Position numbers and translations under genes: made by a program
Part shown: positions 1-11,580 of the stretch, piece by piece
How positions within the stretch are numbered: the stretch's first letter is position 1
Layout of the letters: the number at the start of each line of letters is the position of its first letter
Notes under the pieces: model-generated
Seen by the model: the letters and a program-made list of their open reading frames with translations, nothing else
Database searches by the model: none
Told to the model about the DNA's origin: nothing
Source: Anaspis maculata
Taxonomy: Eukaryota > Arthropoda > Insecta > Coleoptera > Scraptiidae
Assembly (NCBI GenBank): GCA_949128115.1
Contig: OX421965.1
Span: forward strand, 35,211,681 to 35,275,680
Direction: 5' to 3'
Length of the DNA stretch: 64,000 nucleotides

Positions 1-1340
1 GCAGCTTCTTGGTTCTCAAGGTATATTATCGAGAGAGACGAAGGACTCCGCCTGGCTTACAATGATGGAAGTCAACGACGAAACATTACCAAAACGCATC
101 AAATTTTGACTGACTATTACAAAAATTTGACCAACGATTCTACTGTAAGTCTATAGTAAAGCTCGTTTAGGACGTGAATACACACGAATATAGGACACGA
201 GCACGGCCCGACCCACGCCCAAACTGCCGTCCCCATATTATGTCTTGCAGATTTTTCTGATAGCGAACCGCAGTAACTGGGAAGCCGAGAGCAAAATGAT
301 CGAAAAGTAAAAGATACGTCTCTTTCATAAGTGAACCCGAAAATTTTCAAGATCGTTTACAATTTGGTGACACTGACGCTGTTTGTCAAGAATTTGACAA
401 TTGGGAAGGTCTACTAGGTGATCCAATTTTTGACAGACTGTGTCAGTGCTACCAAATTGTGAACGTTCTTCAACGTTTATGGCTTTACTTTTGCAAGAAA
501 CGTACATTTTACTTCCCGGTCGTTTTTTTCAGACTTCCCAATTGCTGCGGATCGCCACCGCAAAAGTCTGCGAGAATAATACGGGGACGGCAGTTTAGGC
601 AGAGGTCAGACCGTGCTCGTGTCCCATTCATGTGTGTTCGCATCGGGGTTGAGTTACTTCACCGATTTAACGCACTTCACTATAAAGCCTAATCCGTAGC
701 TACTTGCGGTGCGGGAGGCCCCGGGTTCAAATCCTGATCTGGTCGTGAATAGTGGTGTCTTTTTTTTATTGTCTTGAAAAATTCAAAGGACTCATTAATA
801 AGACTCCTTGAGCTGTTTTTCTCCAAGGAAATAACGTAGTTATTTTAGTGGCTTTTTTCTTCTAGGGTATATTCTCAGACCTCTCCAGTATCTTGCTTGT
901 GAATCAAAAATCAGTCAACGACATGAACGCCAAAATCCCCGACTCGAACGTGGTCGCCGAAAATTTCCGACCAAACATCATAGTCGACGGCCCAGATCTA
1001 GTGCCTTACGATGAAGACAAATGGGAATGGGTAAAAATAGGCGATCAAATCGTCATGAGAAACGTCAAAGAGTGTACTAGATGCATGATGACAACCATTG
1101 GTCAAGAAAACGGTGTCAGGAATACCAACAGAGAACCTCTAAAAACCCTGGAAAAGTACTCTCCAGCAACACGTTTTTCTATTAGCAAAAAGTTAATTCT
1201 CGTATTTTTTCTCCAGGTACCGTAAAAGCGATGGACCGGAGAAATTACCAGTAATGGGAATCAATCTGGAAGTGAGACGAACAGGACTGATCAAAGTTGG
1301 AGACCCAGTTTATGTCTCCAGACAAGGAGACAGTAACTGA
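1..1340 (+). CDS. mARC-like MOSC-domain protein, paralogue A (5'-truncated by window edge)
   Basis: This is the 3' part of a gene for a mitochondrial amidoxime-reducing component (mARC), a molybdenum enzyme that reduces N-hydroxylated compounds with cytochrome b5 and its reductase at the outer mitochondrial membrane (family knowledge). I read three exons, 1-144, 866-1155 and 1217-1340, giving 185 codons and a stop. Introns start GTAAGT (145) and GTACTC (1156) and end TAG (865) and CAG (1216). The visible protein has the MOSC core: FRPN, PYDEDKWEWVKIGD, then VKECTRC with both cysteines (visible residues 118 and 121), the second being the Mo-ligand position by homology. EPLKTL and VGDPVYV near the C-terminus also match mARC. 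Upstream exons lie outside the window. Its neighbour at 2456 is a tandem paralogue with the same exon lengths and phases. The first intron is enlarged by a foldback repeat. The exon model is manual. Confidence 0.88.
151..690. repeat. Foldback (palindromic) repeat inside intron of mARC paralogue A
   Basis: The sequence folds back on itself around position 410. The stretch from about 167 to 310 (GACACGAGCACGG, AAACTGCCGTCCCC) reappears reverse-complemented at about 500-640 (GGGGACGGCAGTTT, CCGTGCTCGTGTC). The inner part also pairs, with CAATTTGGT near 361 against ACCAAATTG near 451. Arms are about 250 bp with roughly 80% identity by eye. The outer ends are uncertain and no clear target duplication was found. 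It occupies most of the 721 bp intron, whereas the matching intron of paralogue B is 338 bp, so it probably inserted after the duplication. Confidence 0.75.
690..760 (+). repeat. tRNA-derived fragment (SINE head or tRNA pseudogene)
   Basis: A perfect polymerase III B box, GGTTCAAATCC at 724-734, follows a GC-rich stretch resembling the anticodon-to-T-arm part of a tRNA, and a T-run starts near 753. No convincing A box or acceptor stem is present, so this is not a functional tRNA gene. It adjoins the foldback repeat in the same intron. It could be the head of a truncated SINE from a different family than the three copies near 53 kb. Confidence 0.45.
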
Positions 1341-1364
1341 CTACTTAATTAGGTGCGCTTAAAA

Positions 1365-1370
1365 AATAAA
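1365..1370 (+). promoter_or_regulatory. Polyadenylation signal candidate, mARC paralogue A
   Basis: AATAAA lies 25 bp after the stop codon of paralogue A. A second AATAAA at 1522-1527 is an alternative. Which one is used cannot be told from sequence. Confidence 0.45.
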
Positions 1371-2455
1371 CAACTTAATATTGAGAAGACTTAAGAATAT
1401 AGAGCATGTTCCTTATAAATCGTCAAGAGTCGAGTGCTTATACGTTCCTGTACCTCATGTGTGAATGATTGTTAATTACTGAAAAATGCATTATTCTTGC
1501 TTTACTATAGAACTTGTGCGAAATAAATCTTGTTTTCAAGTTCGACTTTTTGCATTATCTTTTTTCAACTCTCCTAAATTCAGTACCTATCAATTTTGAC
1601 ACAATTATTATTTTGATAACGTTATTCTCAAAGGACTGTGGACTTGTTCATAAGATACGGAGAAATGTGAAACTGTTCACTTTTACGGAACTCTTGACTT
1701 TTCGCTATAATTATAGCTCTTTGGTTTTTCTTCCTTTCTTACTATAGAACTAAAACAGTATAGCGAAACACCTGTCTCCAGCTTCCATTTCTACTGAAAG
1801 GCAACCCCTTTTCAAGACCTTTCGTACGAAAAGTCAACTAGTCAACGTCAAATGAACAGTTTCACATTTCTTCATATCTTTTCAACATATTTGAGTGGGG
1901 TTGAGTGGAATAGCTCTGGCTAAACTTCGCCCTATAAATAAAGGCCTTTATTATTATTATTATTATTATTATATTTGATTCGACACATTTTTCGATTTTT
2001 GTGTTCATGTCGACTAAGTGATCACTTTGTTGCTTGTGGATCAACTGACACAAACCTCAATCAGTACCAAACTGCATAATTCATCACAATTTGATTGGAA
2101 CCTACTTTTGCTTAACCATATGGAAAACTGTGATCACCTGACACATTTACAACAACACAGTAGGTAATTCAATTTCGCTTGAAAATTGAACAAAAAAAAA
2201 CGAATAATACTTTTGCTTCGTGCGACATCCTGTAAGTCGTATTTAGAAATGGTACGACTTGCCTAGTTTAGACCCGCATCCTGAGCATCGGCATGAAATT
2301 TATAATTATGTAGGAGTTACCTTGATTTTTTAAATAATATAACCGATGTGTAAATGCCTTAAATATACAAAAGATAAGCATTTTGGTAATAAAATTTCTT
2401 ATATAACATTTTACACACTTTATCAAATACCACAGAAGGGTGATGAGGTAGGAAA
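1371..2455. other. Spacer between mARC paralogues, with a (TTA)n microsatellite
   Basis: No gene is supported. A TTA trinucleotide run of about eight units lies at 1949-1973. The last few hundred bases must contain the promoter of paralogue B, but I see no clear TATA or initiator element. Confidence 0.6.
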
Positions 2456-4217
2456 ATGAATTCCTACAATGTGGCCCAAACGATTTTTGTGGGAGGATTG
2501 GTGTCCTACGTGAGTCTCATAGTTTACGACCAATGGAAGAAGAGCAGACTGCCGTCCGAATGGATCAAAGTGGGCAAGGTAAAGAAACTCTGCTTGTATC
2601 CGTTGAAAAGCGGTCACAGGACTGAAGTGAACAAAGCGGAATGCACCGATGTGGGACTAAGGACCACGGATGAATCCAAAATTCAACTCAAAGATAGGTG
2701 AGTTTTTCCAATTGTACCTATTCTGAAGGTACTTAGGTCCTCGGACTTTTTTAAAATCAAATCTTCAGAGAACTGGTGGTGTATGGAATAGTCGATAAGG
2801 AGTTCAGAACGGCGCGGATTTATCCTCAGCTCGTAACGGTCAAAGTCTCCGCTCACGATAAAAATCACTGGATGTTTGAGGCCCCCAACATGGAACCTTT
2901 GATCTTGAAGCTACCCGATAGAAAGATTCACGAAAAAGTCATAGTAAAGTACTTTGATGCCATTTTACTTGCATTTTCGATGTGACTAGAAGAATGTTGC
3001 AGGTGCTGGTATGAGGAATTGATATTTGGAATCGACTGTGGAGAAGAAGCTTCGCTTTGGATTTCTAAGTACGTGATTGGAAGAGGGACAGCCTTGCGGT
3101 TGGCTTTCAACGACGGAAGCCAAAGGCGTGACATAAGCAAACCTTTCCAGAAGTTGACCTCGTACTATGAAAACTTGGGCAATGATTCTACGGTAAGTTC
3201 AGGACTTTTTGGAAAAAACAGTGGTTCAGTTCGATAGAGATGAATGGGATAATGGAACAGTCCTACTCCTTGGCTGGGGTCTCTTTTCCGTGTTGGTCTC
3301 TTTGGCTGCTTCATGGAGCATGGTTCCTCAACTACGTAAGCCCTTCTGACATGTATTATAGACCCCCTACGCCTATGAAGAACTTTATTTGATAGTGATT
3401 GAGGCCAGTGTCCGTTAAACCCTCAATCGAGTTCTAAAACTTCGGAATGAATCACTCCTAGCGGAGTAGTATTAGTATTTTAAGGGACTGAAAGGACTCG
3501 AGCTCTTGTTTCTCATCAAATTTTTTGTAGGGTTTATTCTCGGATTTGGCCAGCATATCCCTCATAAACCAGACTTCCGTGAACGACTTGAACAAGCGAT
3601 TGTCAGACTCTGACGTCAGCGTTCACAACTTCCGGTCCAACATCATAATCGAATGCCCCGATTTGGACCCCTACGACGAAGACACTTGGAAATGGGTCAA
3701 GATTGGAAGGAATGTCGTGTTTCGAAATGTCAAGGAAAATACCAGATGCTCTATGGTTACCATCAACCAGGACGATGGATCCAGAAATAACAACTGGGAG
3801 CCGTTGCACACTCTGAAGACGTAATTTTCGCCGATTCACGATTTTTAGTCCAAGCTAAATTTGTGGAAACTTGTGTCGAATTGTGATTATTTCATTTTGA
3901 CAAAGTGATGTCGACTTGATTGTTTTTATTCCCACACAATTAACTAAGCACAACGTTTTTGCATAGATGTGATGGATTTACAGCACAAGTTTCAAAGTTG
4001 ATTTGACAAAGATCGTGAATAAGGCTCAATGGATAAAGACTCAACGCAAATTCTTCCTTATTATAGCAAAAAAATTATTTTCAGGTATCGCATGAGCAAT
4101 GGTCCAGAAAAATCTCCTGTTATGGGACTATACCTCGGCGTACGAAAAACTGGACGCCTTCGCGTTGGGGATACTGTCTACATTTCCAGAAAAGAAATTT
4201 CAAATAAATTAATGTAG
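2456..4217 (+). CDS. mARC-like MOSC-domain protein, paralogue B (complete, 5 exons, 344 aa)
   Basis: Complete mARC-family gene: exons 2456-2697, 2769-2948, 3003-3192, 3531-3820 and 4085-4217, each junction GT-AG with frame kept, total 1035 bp. Length 344 aa is close to vertebrate mARC (about 337). Residues 8-24 are a hydrophobic helix expected to anchor it in the outer mitochondrial membrane. A MOSC N-terminal beta-barrel region follows (KLCLYPLKSG around 44-53, AECTDVGLR 61-69), then the MOSC domain from about residue 205 (GLFSDL, PYDEDTWKWVKIG, EPLHTL, VGDTVYIS). The presumed Mo-ligand cysteine is kept at 277, but the first cysteine of the family C-x-x-C is Asn274, and the conserved FRPN motif reads FRSN. 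Both differ from paralogue A. The start is the first in-frame ATG and precedes the anchor helix. The protein is probably active, or possibly shifted in substrate; this is inference. Confidence 0.9.
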
Positions 4218-4438
4218 AGCCGATGTAGTACGTAGGATTGACGATCTATTTGCAATGGAATTGTTCCTCAGCCAAGTTAGCCATCACAGTTTTTCTGTTT
4301 ATCAACCTTTCCTTTTAAAACGGCACTTGGTGCGGAAAAATAGCTAAGTTGCGAATAGGTCGTTTGAATTGTTCATATACCAAAAAATTCATGTGGTAGA
4401 TCTAAAGTGCAACCCTTTTACGGCATGCGCTGTAAAAC

Positions 4439-4444
4439 AATAAA
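4439..4444 (+). promoter_or_regulatory. Polyadenylation signal candidate, mARC paralogue B
   Basis: AATAAA lies about 220 bp after the stop codon of paralogue B in AT-rich DNA. Usage is unverified. Confidence 0.4.
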
Positions 4445-6619
4445 AGTTTCATTATATGGTACCTATGAAGTATAGCTTCCTTCCTCGCGCGTAGTGCCTA
4501 CTTGATTAGTATCAGGTAAACTGGGTCACCGGAATAATTTAATCAACAAATGGCTCTTATATCATCTGCCCAGCCCTAGTCTGACCGTTGCTAGTAAAGG
4601 GAGTGTCATACATTATGTAAATGACGTTCTTGTCATAAAACCCTTTTTTTATGTAAGTACATCGTCCAAATTCTGGAAACAAAACGACTGGTGGTGATTT
4701 TCGGGTAAAACGATTTACAGACACAATAGTCAGCCATGGAAGTTTCCAGCGAAAATGGGGTGATTATGACAATTAATAACACAATCTTGATTGAATGAGG
4801 GTCGAGTAAAACATCCTTTCTTGTTATTTCGTTATATTTCGGCTAGATTATTTTCCTTTCGCCCGAATCAGACGAAACCTCGGACGAAACCCCACAATTA
4901 ACTAGAAAATTTGCATCTGCAAGACTGCAAGGATGTGAAAATGTCATTTCTTATTAATCCAATCATAACGAATTGTAGTTTGCTATTATTGCTGTAACAC
5001 AGCGTTTTCGAGGAAGTTCCCTTATTGTTATCACCAAAAACCGACTACATTAATTTCGCGCAAAATTTAACGATGTTTACCTATCTCTATCATCATCATC
5101 ATCAACTGACACGCAACCTTATTTGCGACATCCATCGTGGCATGCCAGAGTATTCCATTAACTACTGTTTTGCAATAATAAATAAATGAAAAATAGGGCA
5201 CGTGTGACGTGTGTGGGTAGTTTTTATTAAAGTTGCTTGTTGCGTGACCGAACATCTTTGACCATTCCGGATGAGTTCTGCTGCTCCAATTTGGCGTAAT
5301 TTTACACGGCAGTTCCTCTTTATCCTTTCTTTCCGACCTCTCCACCCTCCATCATTCTGCGCCCCTCAGGCCCCAAAGAAAGGGCAAGTCCAAATCAGTT
5401 AATGTTCCCCTTCAGTTCCTTCTTGTTATGGATACGTCAAAACTGGAACGGAGTGAATTGGACAAAAGTTCACTAAACTGATTGGAAAACGTCGAGATAC
5501 AGTCCAGACGGGGCATAATCGATCTCGTTTAGGAATAATTGATGCGTTCGGAGCTTGTTGCACCGGGAAATGTTCATTATAAAGCACTAAGTTATAGGAT
5601 TCCCTGGAGGATTTCATGTGAAAATTTTCAAGGCAAAACTAGTAGGTACTAGTAATATATTGTCAGCAAAGTCCTGAGTTGCTTTTCTAAGGATGGAAAA
5701 AATCTAAAAAACTTATAAGTATTCTTTAAATTAAAAGAGAAACGGATTATCGATCGTTGATTTTCACCAATCAAAACAATAAAAATGCCGTATTCTCATG
5801 GATTTTGAAAAAGCAATCTGGCGCAAGCAGGATTAAGCGACTTTGAAAAAAAAAAACGAAACTCTAAACATTTCGACTGCAACTGTCGGTACATAATTAA
5901 AATCCTCGTTAAATTCAATTCGTAATATAATGAAATCGAGGATAATCACCTTTAATACAGATTTTTCAATAAAAGCCGACGTAAATTAATTAAAACCGTC
6001 GATGTCGCATTTTGTTTAACCGATTTTTGTTAATGTGGGTGTAAACATGTAAGCGTGCTCATTTTAGCTGTGGGGACTAAATTGAGGGATTGCGTGTGAA
6101 CTATTAGACAGAGGTACGAGTATGGTAGGTGCCTACCACATGATTACAAATGCATAGGTTTTCGTAAATGGATGGTAGATAAAATAACGGACCGTATATA
6201 GGGAATTTGAAACGGAAACTGGAGGTGTAGAACAAAAGACCATGGTTTGTTAAGTGGAAGTGGATGATTACGAGCACTGCAGGTATAATTATACGAACGA
6301 AGAGAAGAAGGAAAATTGGTGGCAATGGACTGCCTGTGTGGTGGGCAATGTTATTAGACCATGTCGTTTCCAAGCCAACGTTACATCTTTGGATTTGGTC
6401 TAATCAGGCCTTGTTTTATTTTATTGAACCAACAATCTTTAAAGTGTTCTCAGTTTGAAAAGCCAGACTTTTACTTTTAAGCCATTTGAGCACATGGCAA
6501 TTTACGAGTGAATTCCAAGTTCCGCATGTAAATAGTTTAAGTAGTAAGAGAAGAGATATCAATATGAAGGCCAAGATGTTTCTCAAACTTTTGACTGGAC
6601 TTCTGTTTCTAAAAAATGT
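4445..6619. other. AT-rich intergenic region, no gene seen
   Basis: Open frames here are short with no recognisable motif. A short CAT repeat lies at 5089-5102. I find no TIR pair or palindrome of note. Confidence 0.55.
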
Positions 6620-6760
6620 TATGATATTCTCTGGAGAACCGACTCAGGGATGAGTCACATACTAGGAGACTCCGATTCGGAAGTGGGACACTAACCTGCA
6701 CAAGTGGCGGAACAACCGTTTGAGAGCTTGCCGGATTCATAGTGAAGCTGCAGAATGTTT
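6620..6760 (+). repeat. Fragment of dispersed LTR family (U3-like part)
   Basis: It contains GACTCAGGGATGAGTCACA and GGCGGAACAACCGTTTGAG, which match the U3 part of the solo LTRs described below (GGCGGAGGAGCCGT core) and a copy at 61640-61790. It is diverged and partial. Confidence 0.5.
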
Positions 6761-6777
6761 TTAGAGCTCTATCAATA

Positions 6778-7410
6778 GGGTAGTGACCGATTTTTTTTTA
6801 TTATCATTTTTTAGAGTTCAGTTCTTGATAAGTGACGCTATATAGTTAACAGATTTTTTTTTGTATGTTTTCTTGGTAAAAAAAATGAAAGTTTTCGATC
6901 ATTTCAAATTTGGCGCGATGACGTCACAATCTTTCATAGGCGGAGAAGCAGGCTTGACAGTACTACAGAACTTACTACAAAAAGCACTAGCGTCAACCCG
7001 TCAACGCTCATAACAGCTGATTGTTATATTGTTAACGCTTTGTGTATCTGTGCGGTGATTCGTGTTGTTTAGTTGTTTTGCTTGAAAATATGGAAAGTTA
7101 GTAAAATCTTTCATGATTTATGAATATTTCAAAACTACATCAGACTTCAATGGTTATGTTATGCTGGCAAACGTCAACGTCAACACTGACACACAGGCAA
7201 CGGAGGTGGGGTCATCCCCACTACTGTCAAAAGATTAAAACGTCACAGCCCGCCTTACAGCTCGGTAGTAGAAAAGTAGCCACTTTTAAGGCAGATTTTG
7301 AAACACTTGGAACTTTTTTTTCCGAATTTTCACGAAGCGTAGTCTTGTTATTAAGGCTCTACATTCGATTAGTATGATTTTTTTATATTGTTCGATGGTG
7401 GTCACTACCC
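6778..7410. mobile_element. Non-autonomous Tc1/mariner-type MITE, TA target duplication
   Basis: The ends form an inverted repeat, GGGTAGTGACC at 6778-6788 and GGTCACTACCC at 7400-7410, flanked by TA at 6776-6777 and 7411-7412. The element is 633 bp and has no transposase ORF. The TIR is short (11 bp), so the superfamily call rests mainly on the TA duplication. Confidence 0.65.
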
Positions 7411-7914
7411 TATTAGACGAAACTTGGAGATCTACTGTATGAATAAAAAATTTCTCGTCTAACGGCACTATTTTGCTTACCTCGCTCGCATTCCTTTGCA
7501 ACCCCTTGGTTTGGAGTACCTAATCCAGACTCCATGGCCAACTGGTAAGTTGATGTGACCAGTTTCAAGGAAAATTTCAAGTCAAGCTTGAACGTTAAAA
7601 AAAAATCTAGAGAACCGTAACTAAAAACGAAAGTTTTCCAGGGAATGGCCCTCCAAATTGCTCTTACAATTCAGGGGTATCCATGGGTGTTTTTTAGCGC
7701 ATTTTTGTAGGAAATACGCTATCAGCCGCGCTTTGATGTTCGTCCGTCTGTCCGTCTTGTAGTTGAACTCCTCCTAAACGAAAAGTCGTAGCGGTATCGG
7801 TTTTTTTGCAAATTGATGCTGATTGTCTGTGGATGGGAATAGGTACCAAAAATATTTAGCCAAACCGCACGATTGCAAGAAAAAAAATTAAAATGTTTGA
7901 AAAGTTGGTAATCT

Positions 7915-8270
7915 ACGCTTCGGTGTGAACTTCTGCATCGAGGAATCTTGCGAACCGTTCTCGATACATGCATACATGCAGCGAACGAAATATGCGGAAA
8001 TTGATGGATACATTCTTGGTGAAAAAATCATTCTGATTCCTTTATTGCAATAGAAGATATAATTTTTTCAAGAAAAGGTTTCGCCCCGCGATTCCACATT
8101 TTTCGGTATTTAACGCTACAGTGTGAACTTCTACATCTAGAAGTTCTTTCGTTCTAGATACATGCATACATCCAGCGAACGAAAGATGCAGAAAGAAATG
8201 AAGACATTTTTCGTGAAAAAATCAACCTGATTCATTCATTCTCAAGTAAGATATCTCTATTTTTATGCGG
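7915..8270. repeat. Two diverged tandem direct repeats of about 198 bp
   Basis: The block starting ACGCTTCGGTGTGAACTTCT at 7915 recurs at 8113 as ACGCTACAGTGTGAACTTCT. Both units carry GATACATGCATACAT, CAGCGAACGAAA and GTGAAAAAATCA in the same order. They are an old duplication inside non-coding DNA; the upstream part (7735-7760) is rich in TCCGTC repeats. Confidence 0.7.
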
Positions 8271-9290
8271 AATCTATACTTATGCACTTGTATGCGGATG
8301 CGATTTTCAAGTCGCAGCGCTGTGGTTCAACAAGCTGCTTCTGGCTCCGTGCTTGTGATCGATATAGGTATAATTCTCACTCATCAGGATATTTTTTAGT
8401 TTTGGTTGATGTCATTCTGTTGATTCAATTTATTATTGACTACTCGTGTTTTTCTAAAGATTGATGATTTCTTGTGGTAGTTTTGAGACGATCTGTTCAC
8501 AGGTAAAAGTGAACAGTGTACTCAATTACTCATCTGCACTCCGAAAATGCGCTCATGAGACTCATCCCCGTGAGGACTTTGCTACTTGTTTAAATCTGGC
8601 GCCCAAGCATGCTGTGCTCCGGCCGAATGAAAACACCCGTTACAATTTGCACGATTCTGATAGAACATACGACGAGAAAATGTTTTTTTTTTGTGGTGTA
8701 CAGCTTGACACTCGGTATCAGTATCTTTATTAGGACACGAGTGGGAGGTACATCTGTTATATTTTTCTGAATCAGGATAACGAGGAGAGTATTTTGTATT
8801 TTCTTGAAAGCATCACAGATGCAAATAACAAACTAAATACAAGAGTGGTCGCACACGCACAAGCTATAATAGTAATCCCACGACCCTTGCTGCTACTTAG
8901 ACACGAAACAAAATTCGAAAAGGTTGGAGGAGGTACTTGTTATGAAAAATATGGATTATTCAAGTGGTGTTATGAATGCTGCCGCAAATCAGGCACAGGG
9001 CACATAAGGAGAAAATTACAGGAGGATAAGCAAGAATCAAATCTCTCTACCTACTTACCTACTGAAAAAAAAAACGAGTCAAAAACATTTCACTTTATTC
9101 ACGAAGTAATTTCTGCTTGATTTGTATTTGTTTTTCAAATTTTGTGAAATCTTGACGTCTCGACTTATGTACATAATCTTTGTGTATTGATGTGAGGGTC
9201 ATCGACAAGGATAGTTCTATTTCCCGAATGATACGGTCGTTTTGATCAATGGTGCACTACATCTGTCTTCTTCGAAGGGTCGTACCGTAG
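8271..9290. other. No gene or element recognised
   Basis: Open frames up to 108 codons occur (8794-9120 +) but show no domain, no signal sequence and no splice support. I treat them as chance. Confidence 0.5.
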
Positions 9291-9292
9291 GT

Positions 9293-9800
9293 ACACTCGG
9301 CAGCAAAAATAGCGCCTACTTGATTCATGACGAAGACGACTATTTGCTTGGCCTGCTCTATCGTAGTAGGTATTATAGTAGTAGTAACTCGAGATGAATA
9401 AAGCAATAATTCTGCTTCTGTTATCATTATATTGCCCTTCAATAAACCCTCGAATAAACCATTCAAACGTTTAGCAATGTTAAGTGCCTACAAGGACCGG
9501 ACTCGACATTTTACACCACTACTATTGAACTTGAAATTCTTGTCGAACACATTTATTTTTCGGTAATTACGCATACACGTTGCAACCTAAACAAAGTATT
9601 TAAATATTATTTGAGTGTGGTAGTAGAAAAAATACAAAAGGCCGTCGACCCAACACTCGGTTTGTTTACTTACTCCTCTGTAAGGGCGGCATTGCTTTAT
9701 TCATCTCGAGGATATACCTACCTACTACGGTAGAGCAGGCCAAGCAAATAGTCCTTTTCGTTATAAATCAAGTGGGCGCCATTTTTGCTGCCAACTATAC
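9293..9800. repeat. Inverted repeat pair (arms about 120 bp)
   Basis: The left arm 9293-9413 (GGCAGCAAAAATAGCGCC, TATTTGCTTGGCCTGCTCTA, CTCGAGATGAATAAAGCAA) is reverse-complemented at 9682-9800. The arms are about 85% identical, separated by about 270 bp. This is a foldback or TIR element without coding capacity; ends and target duplication are not resolved. Confidence 0.75.
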
Positions 9801-9803
9801 ATA

Positions 9804-10683
9804 AGTCTTTTTTGAGCGAGTAACCGTTCATGACCGGTTACACTTGGTTATAGAATTTGACGTTTGAGCGAGGATTGGTTATAAGCGGTGAAGGAAGTGC
9901 CGCCATTTTGATATCATCACCGGTCGAGTCACCGGTTATACATTTCATAACCTGGTCATGGGGCTGGTTATTATTGTGGTGGGGGGACAAATTGTGGCGG
10001 CAACAGATTTGAATTTGAAAGAAGCAGCAGTCCAGAATTTCCAAACGTCAGACGTACTTAACCTAACCTCAAAAACTTGACTTGGCGACAAAGGAAGAAG
10101 AATCGAAGACGATGGACTTATCTGCGATGGACCCACAAAAACATCGGGTAATCCAGATGTCCGATGGCCGCCTATGGTTAACCCCTATGATCTATGATTC
10201 AAGTTTTGAACGGATTCGACAGGGTGTTTTCAAGCTGGTGTTACAAACTTCAAGGGGGGATTCAGGTATTTCCCTTGCGTAAAAGTGTCATTTACGCCGT
10301 TTTTTTAATTGTGGCTTCATTACCGAGATATCACCCTTAAAAAATAGAGTTTTTAAATTGTTTTCTAGCCGTAACTCAGATTTTTCAGGGGTTTTAAATT
10401 AGGATAAGGGGTTTGTTTTAAATTAGGATACCAGTATTTCACATAAAAACAAAAAGTTTCCAGGATATTGAGTTTTTATTCCCTTGCCGGTACCGCCAAG
10501 TACCGCAGAATTTTCTCCTTCAGTTAAATTTACTGTTTTCCCGCCAAATGCTGATTACCAAAGTTATAACCGCAACGTTTTAGCGAGAAATGTCAGATGT
10601 CAAAAAAATGACAGTATCTGTCAATCTAATGTCAACTGCTAATAACCAACCGGTTGCAAACGGTTATTCGCTCGAAAAAGACT
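9804..10683. mobile_element. TIR element of about 0.88 kb (non-autonomous DNA transposon)
   Basis: The terminal inverted repeats begin AGTCTTTTTTGAGCGAGTAA on the left and end with the reverse complement on the right (TTATTCGCTCGAAAAAGACT); both continue into an ACCGGTTA/CAACCGGTT block. Direct target duplication is unclear: the flanks are ATA and ATG. Internally the 66-codon frame at 10082 shows no known domain. It directly abuts the previous inverted repeat, so the two could be one larger structure. Confidence 0.65.
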
Positions 10684-11464
10684 ATGGTTACGCGAAATTC
10701 ACAAAATAACATTTCAAAATTTCAAGTTAAATAAGGAGGTTAGACATCAAACTACGAGGAAATGCTCGAGGAAATGTCACTAGGATAAAATCGATAAATC
10801 GATAAAATTCACCTATCAAGAAATAAGCTCCATCCACTTCTTCGGTGCTGATTGGCGGTGGCAGAACCTGCCGTTGTGAAAGTTTGAAGTCTGGAAACTT
10901 TTACCACCTCATTTGCCACGATACGCCGCGGCTTACACTGCGCTGCGCTCACAGTCACAAGACACTAATCCCATGTGAACGTTGTCATGTAATATGTGAT
11001 GCTATTTGATTATTCGCGTTACAAGACATACGCTGCAGGCTACAATAGGAATAAGGAATGTCCTATTGGTTCTATCTGAACAGGGACTTAAAGGTTTCTA
11101 GCTTTCTGCAGTCCCCTTACCAATTTTCTTGCCAGCGCCAATCGCAGTTCACTATTCCAGTTGCCAAGTGATCAATGCGTCGTGATGACTGGAAGTGTCA
11201 AACATGAACACAACACACTTATTTTCGTATTCACACGGCACAGACATGCATGGGCACAGGTAACTTACTGATCCATTCGAAAAATCATAGGTTGTGCTGT
11301 GCAGAGCTGCATGCGTGAGTTATTTGCGTAACGAGTATTAGGTACCGAGAGACGAGAGTAGTACTTACACAACCTGCAAGAAGTGCACCTACTCACCATT
11401 CAACGTACTTACCACAGATAGTACTTACCGAGGGATTGACCACCTAAGAAAAATGTGTCCACCA
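10684..11464. other. No gene recognised
   Basis: AT-rich DNA with a short ATCGATAAA repeat at about 10788-10808. I found no other structure. Confidence 0.5.
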
Positions 11465-11580
11465 AAATCGCCAATTGCCCGAAAATCGCCAGAAAATTGC
11501 CACAATTGCTAGAAAATTGCCACAATTGCCAGAAAATTGCCACACAATTGCTAGAAAAATTGCCACAATTGCCAGAAATT
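11465..11580. repeat. Minisatellite, roughly 20 bp unit
   Basis: At least five units of a motif close to AGAAAATTGCCACAATTGCC lie in tandem, with single-base indels and substitutions. Because the unit length varies around 20 bp, open frames rich in N-C-H-N-C arise by chance on both strands; they are not genes. Confidence 0.85.

Noticed and set aside
724..734. Functional tRNA gene around the B box
   Set aside because: No A box, acceptor stem or complete cloverleaf can be drawn; only the 3' half resembles a tRNA.
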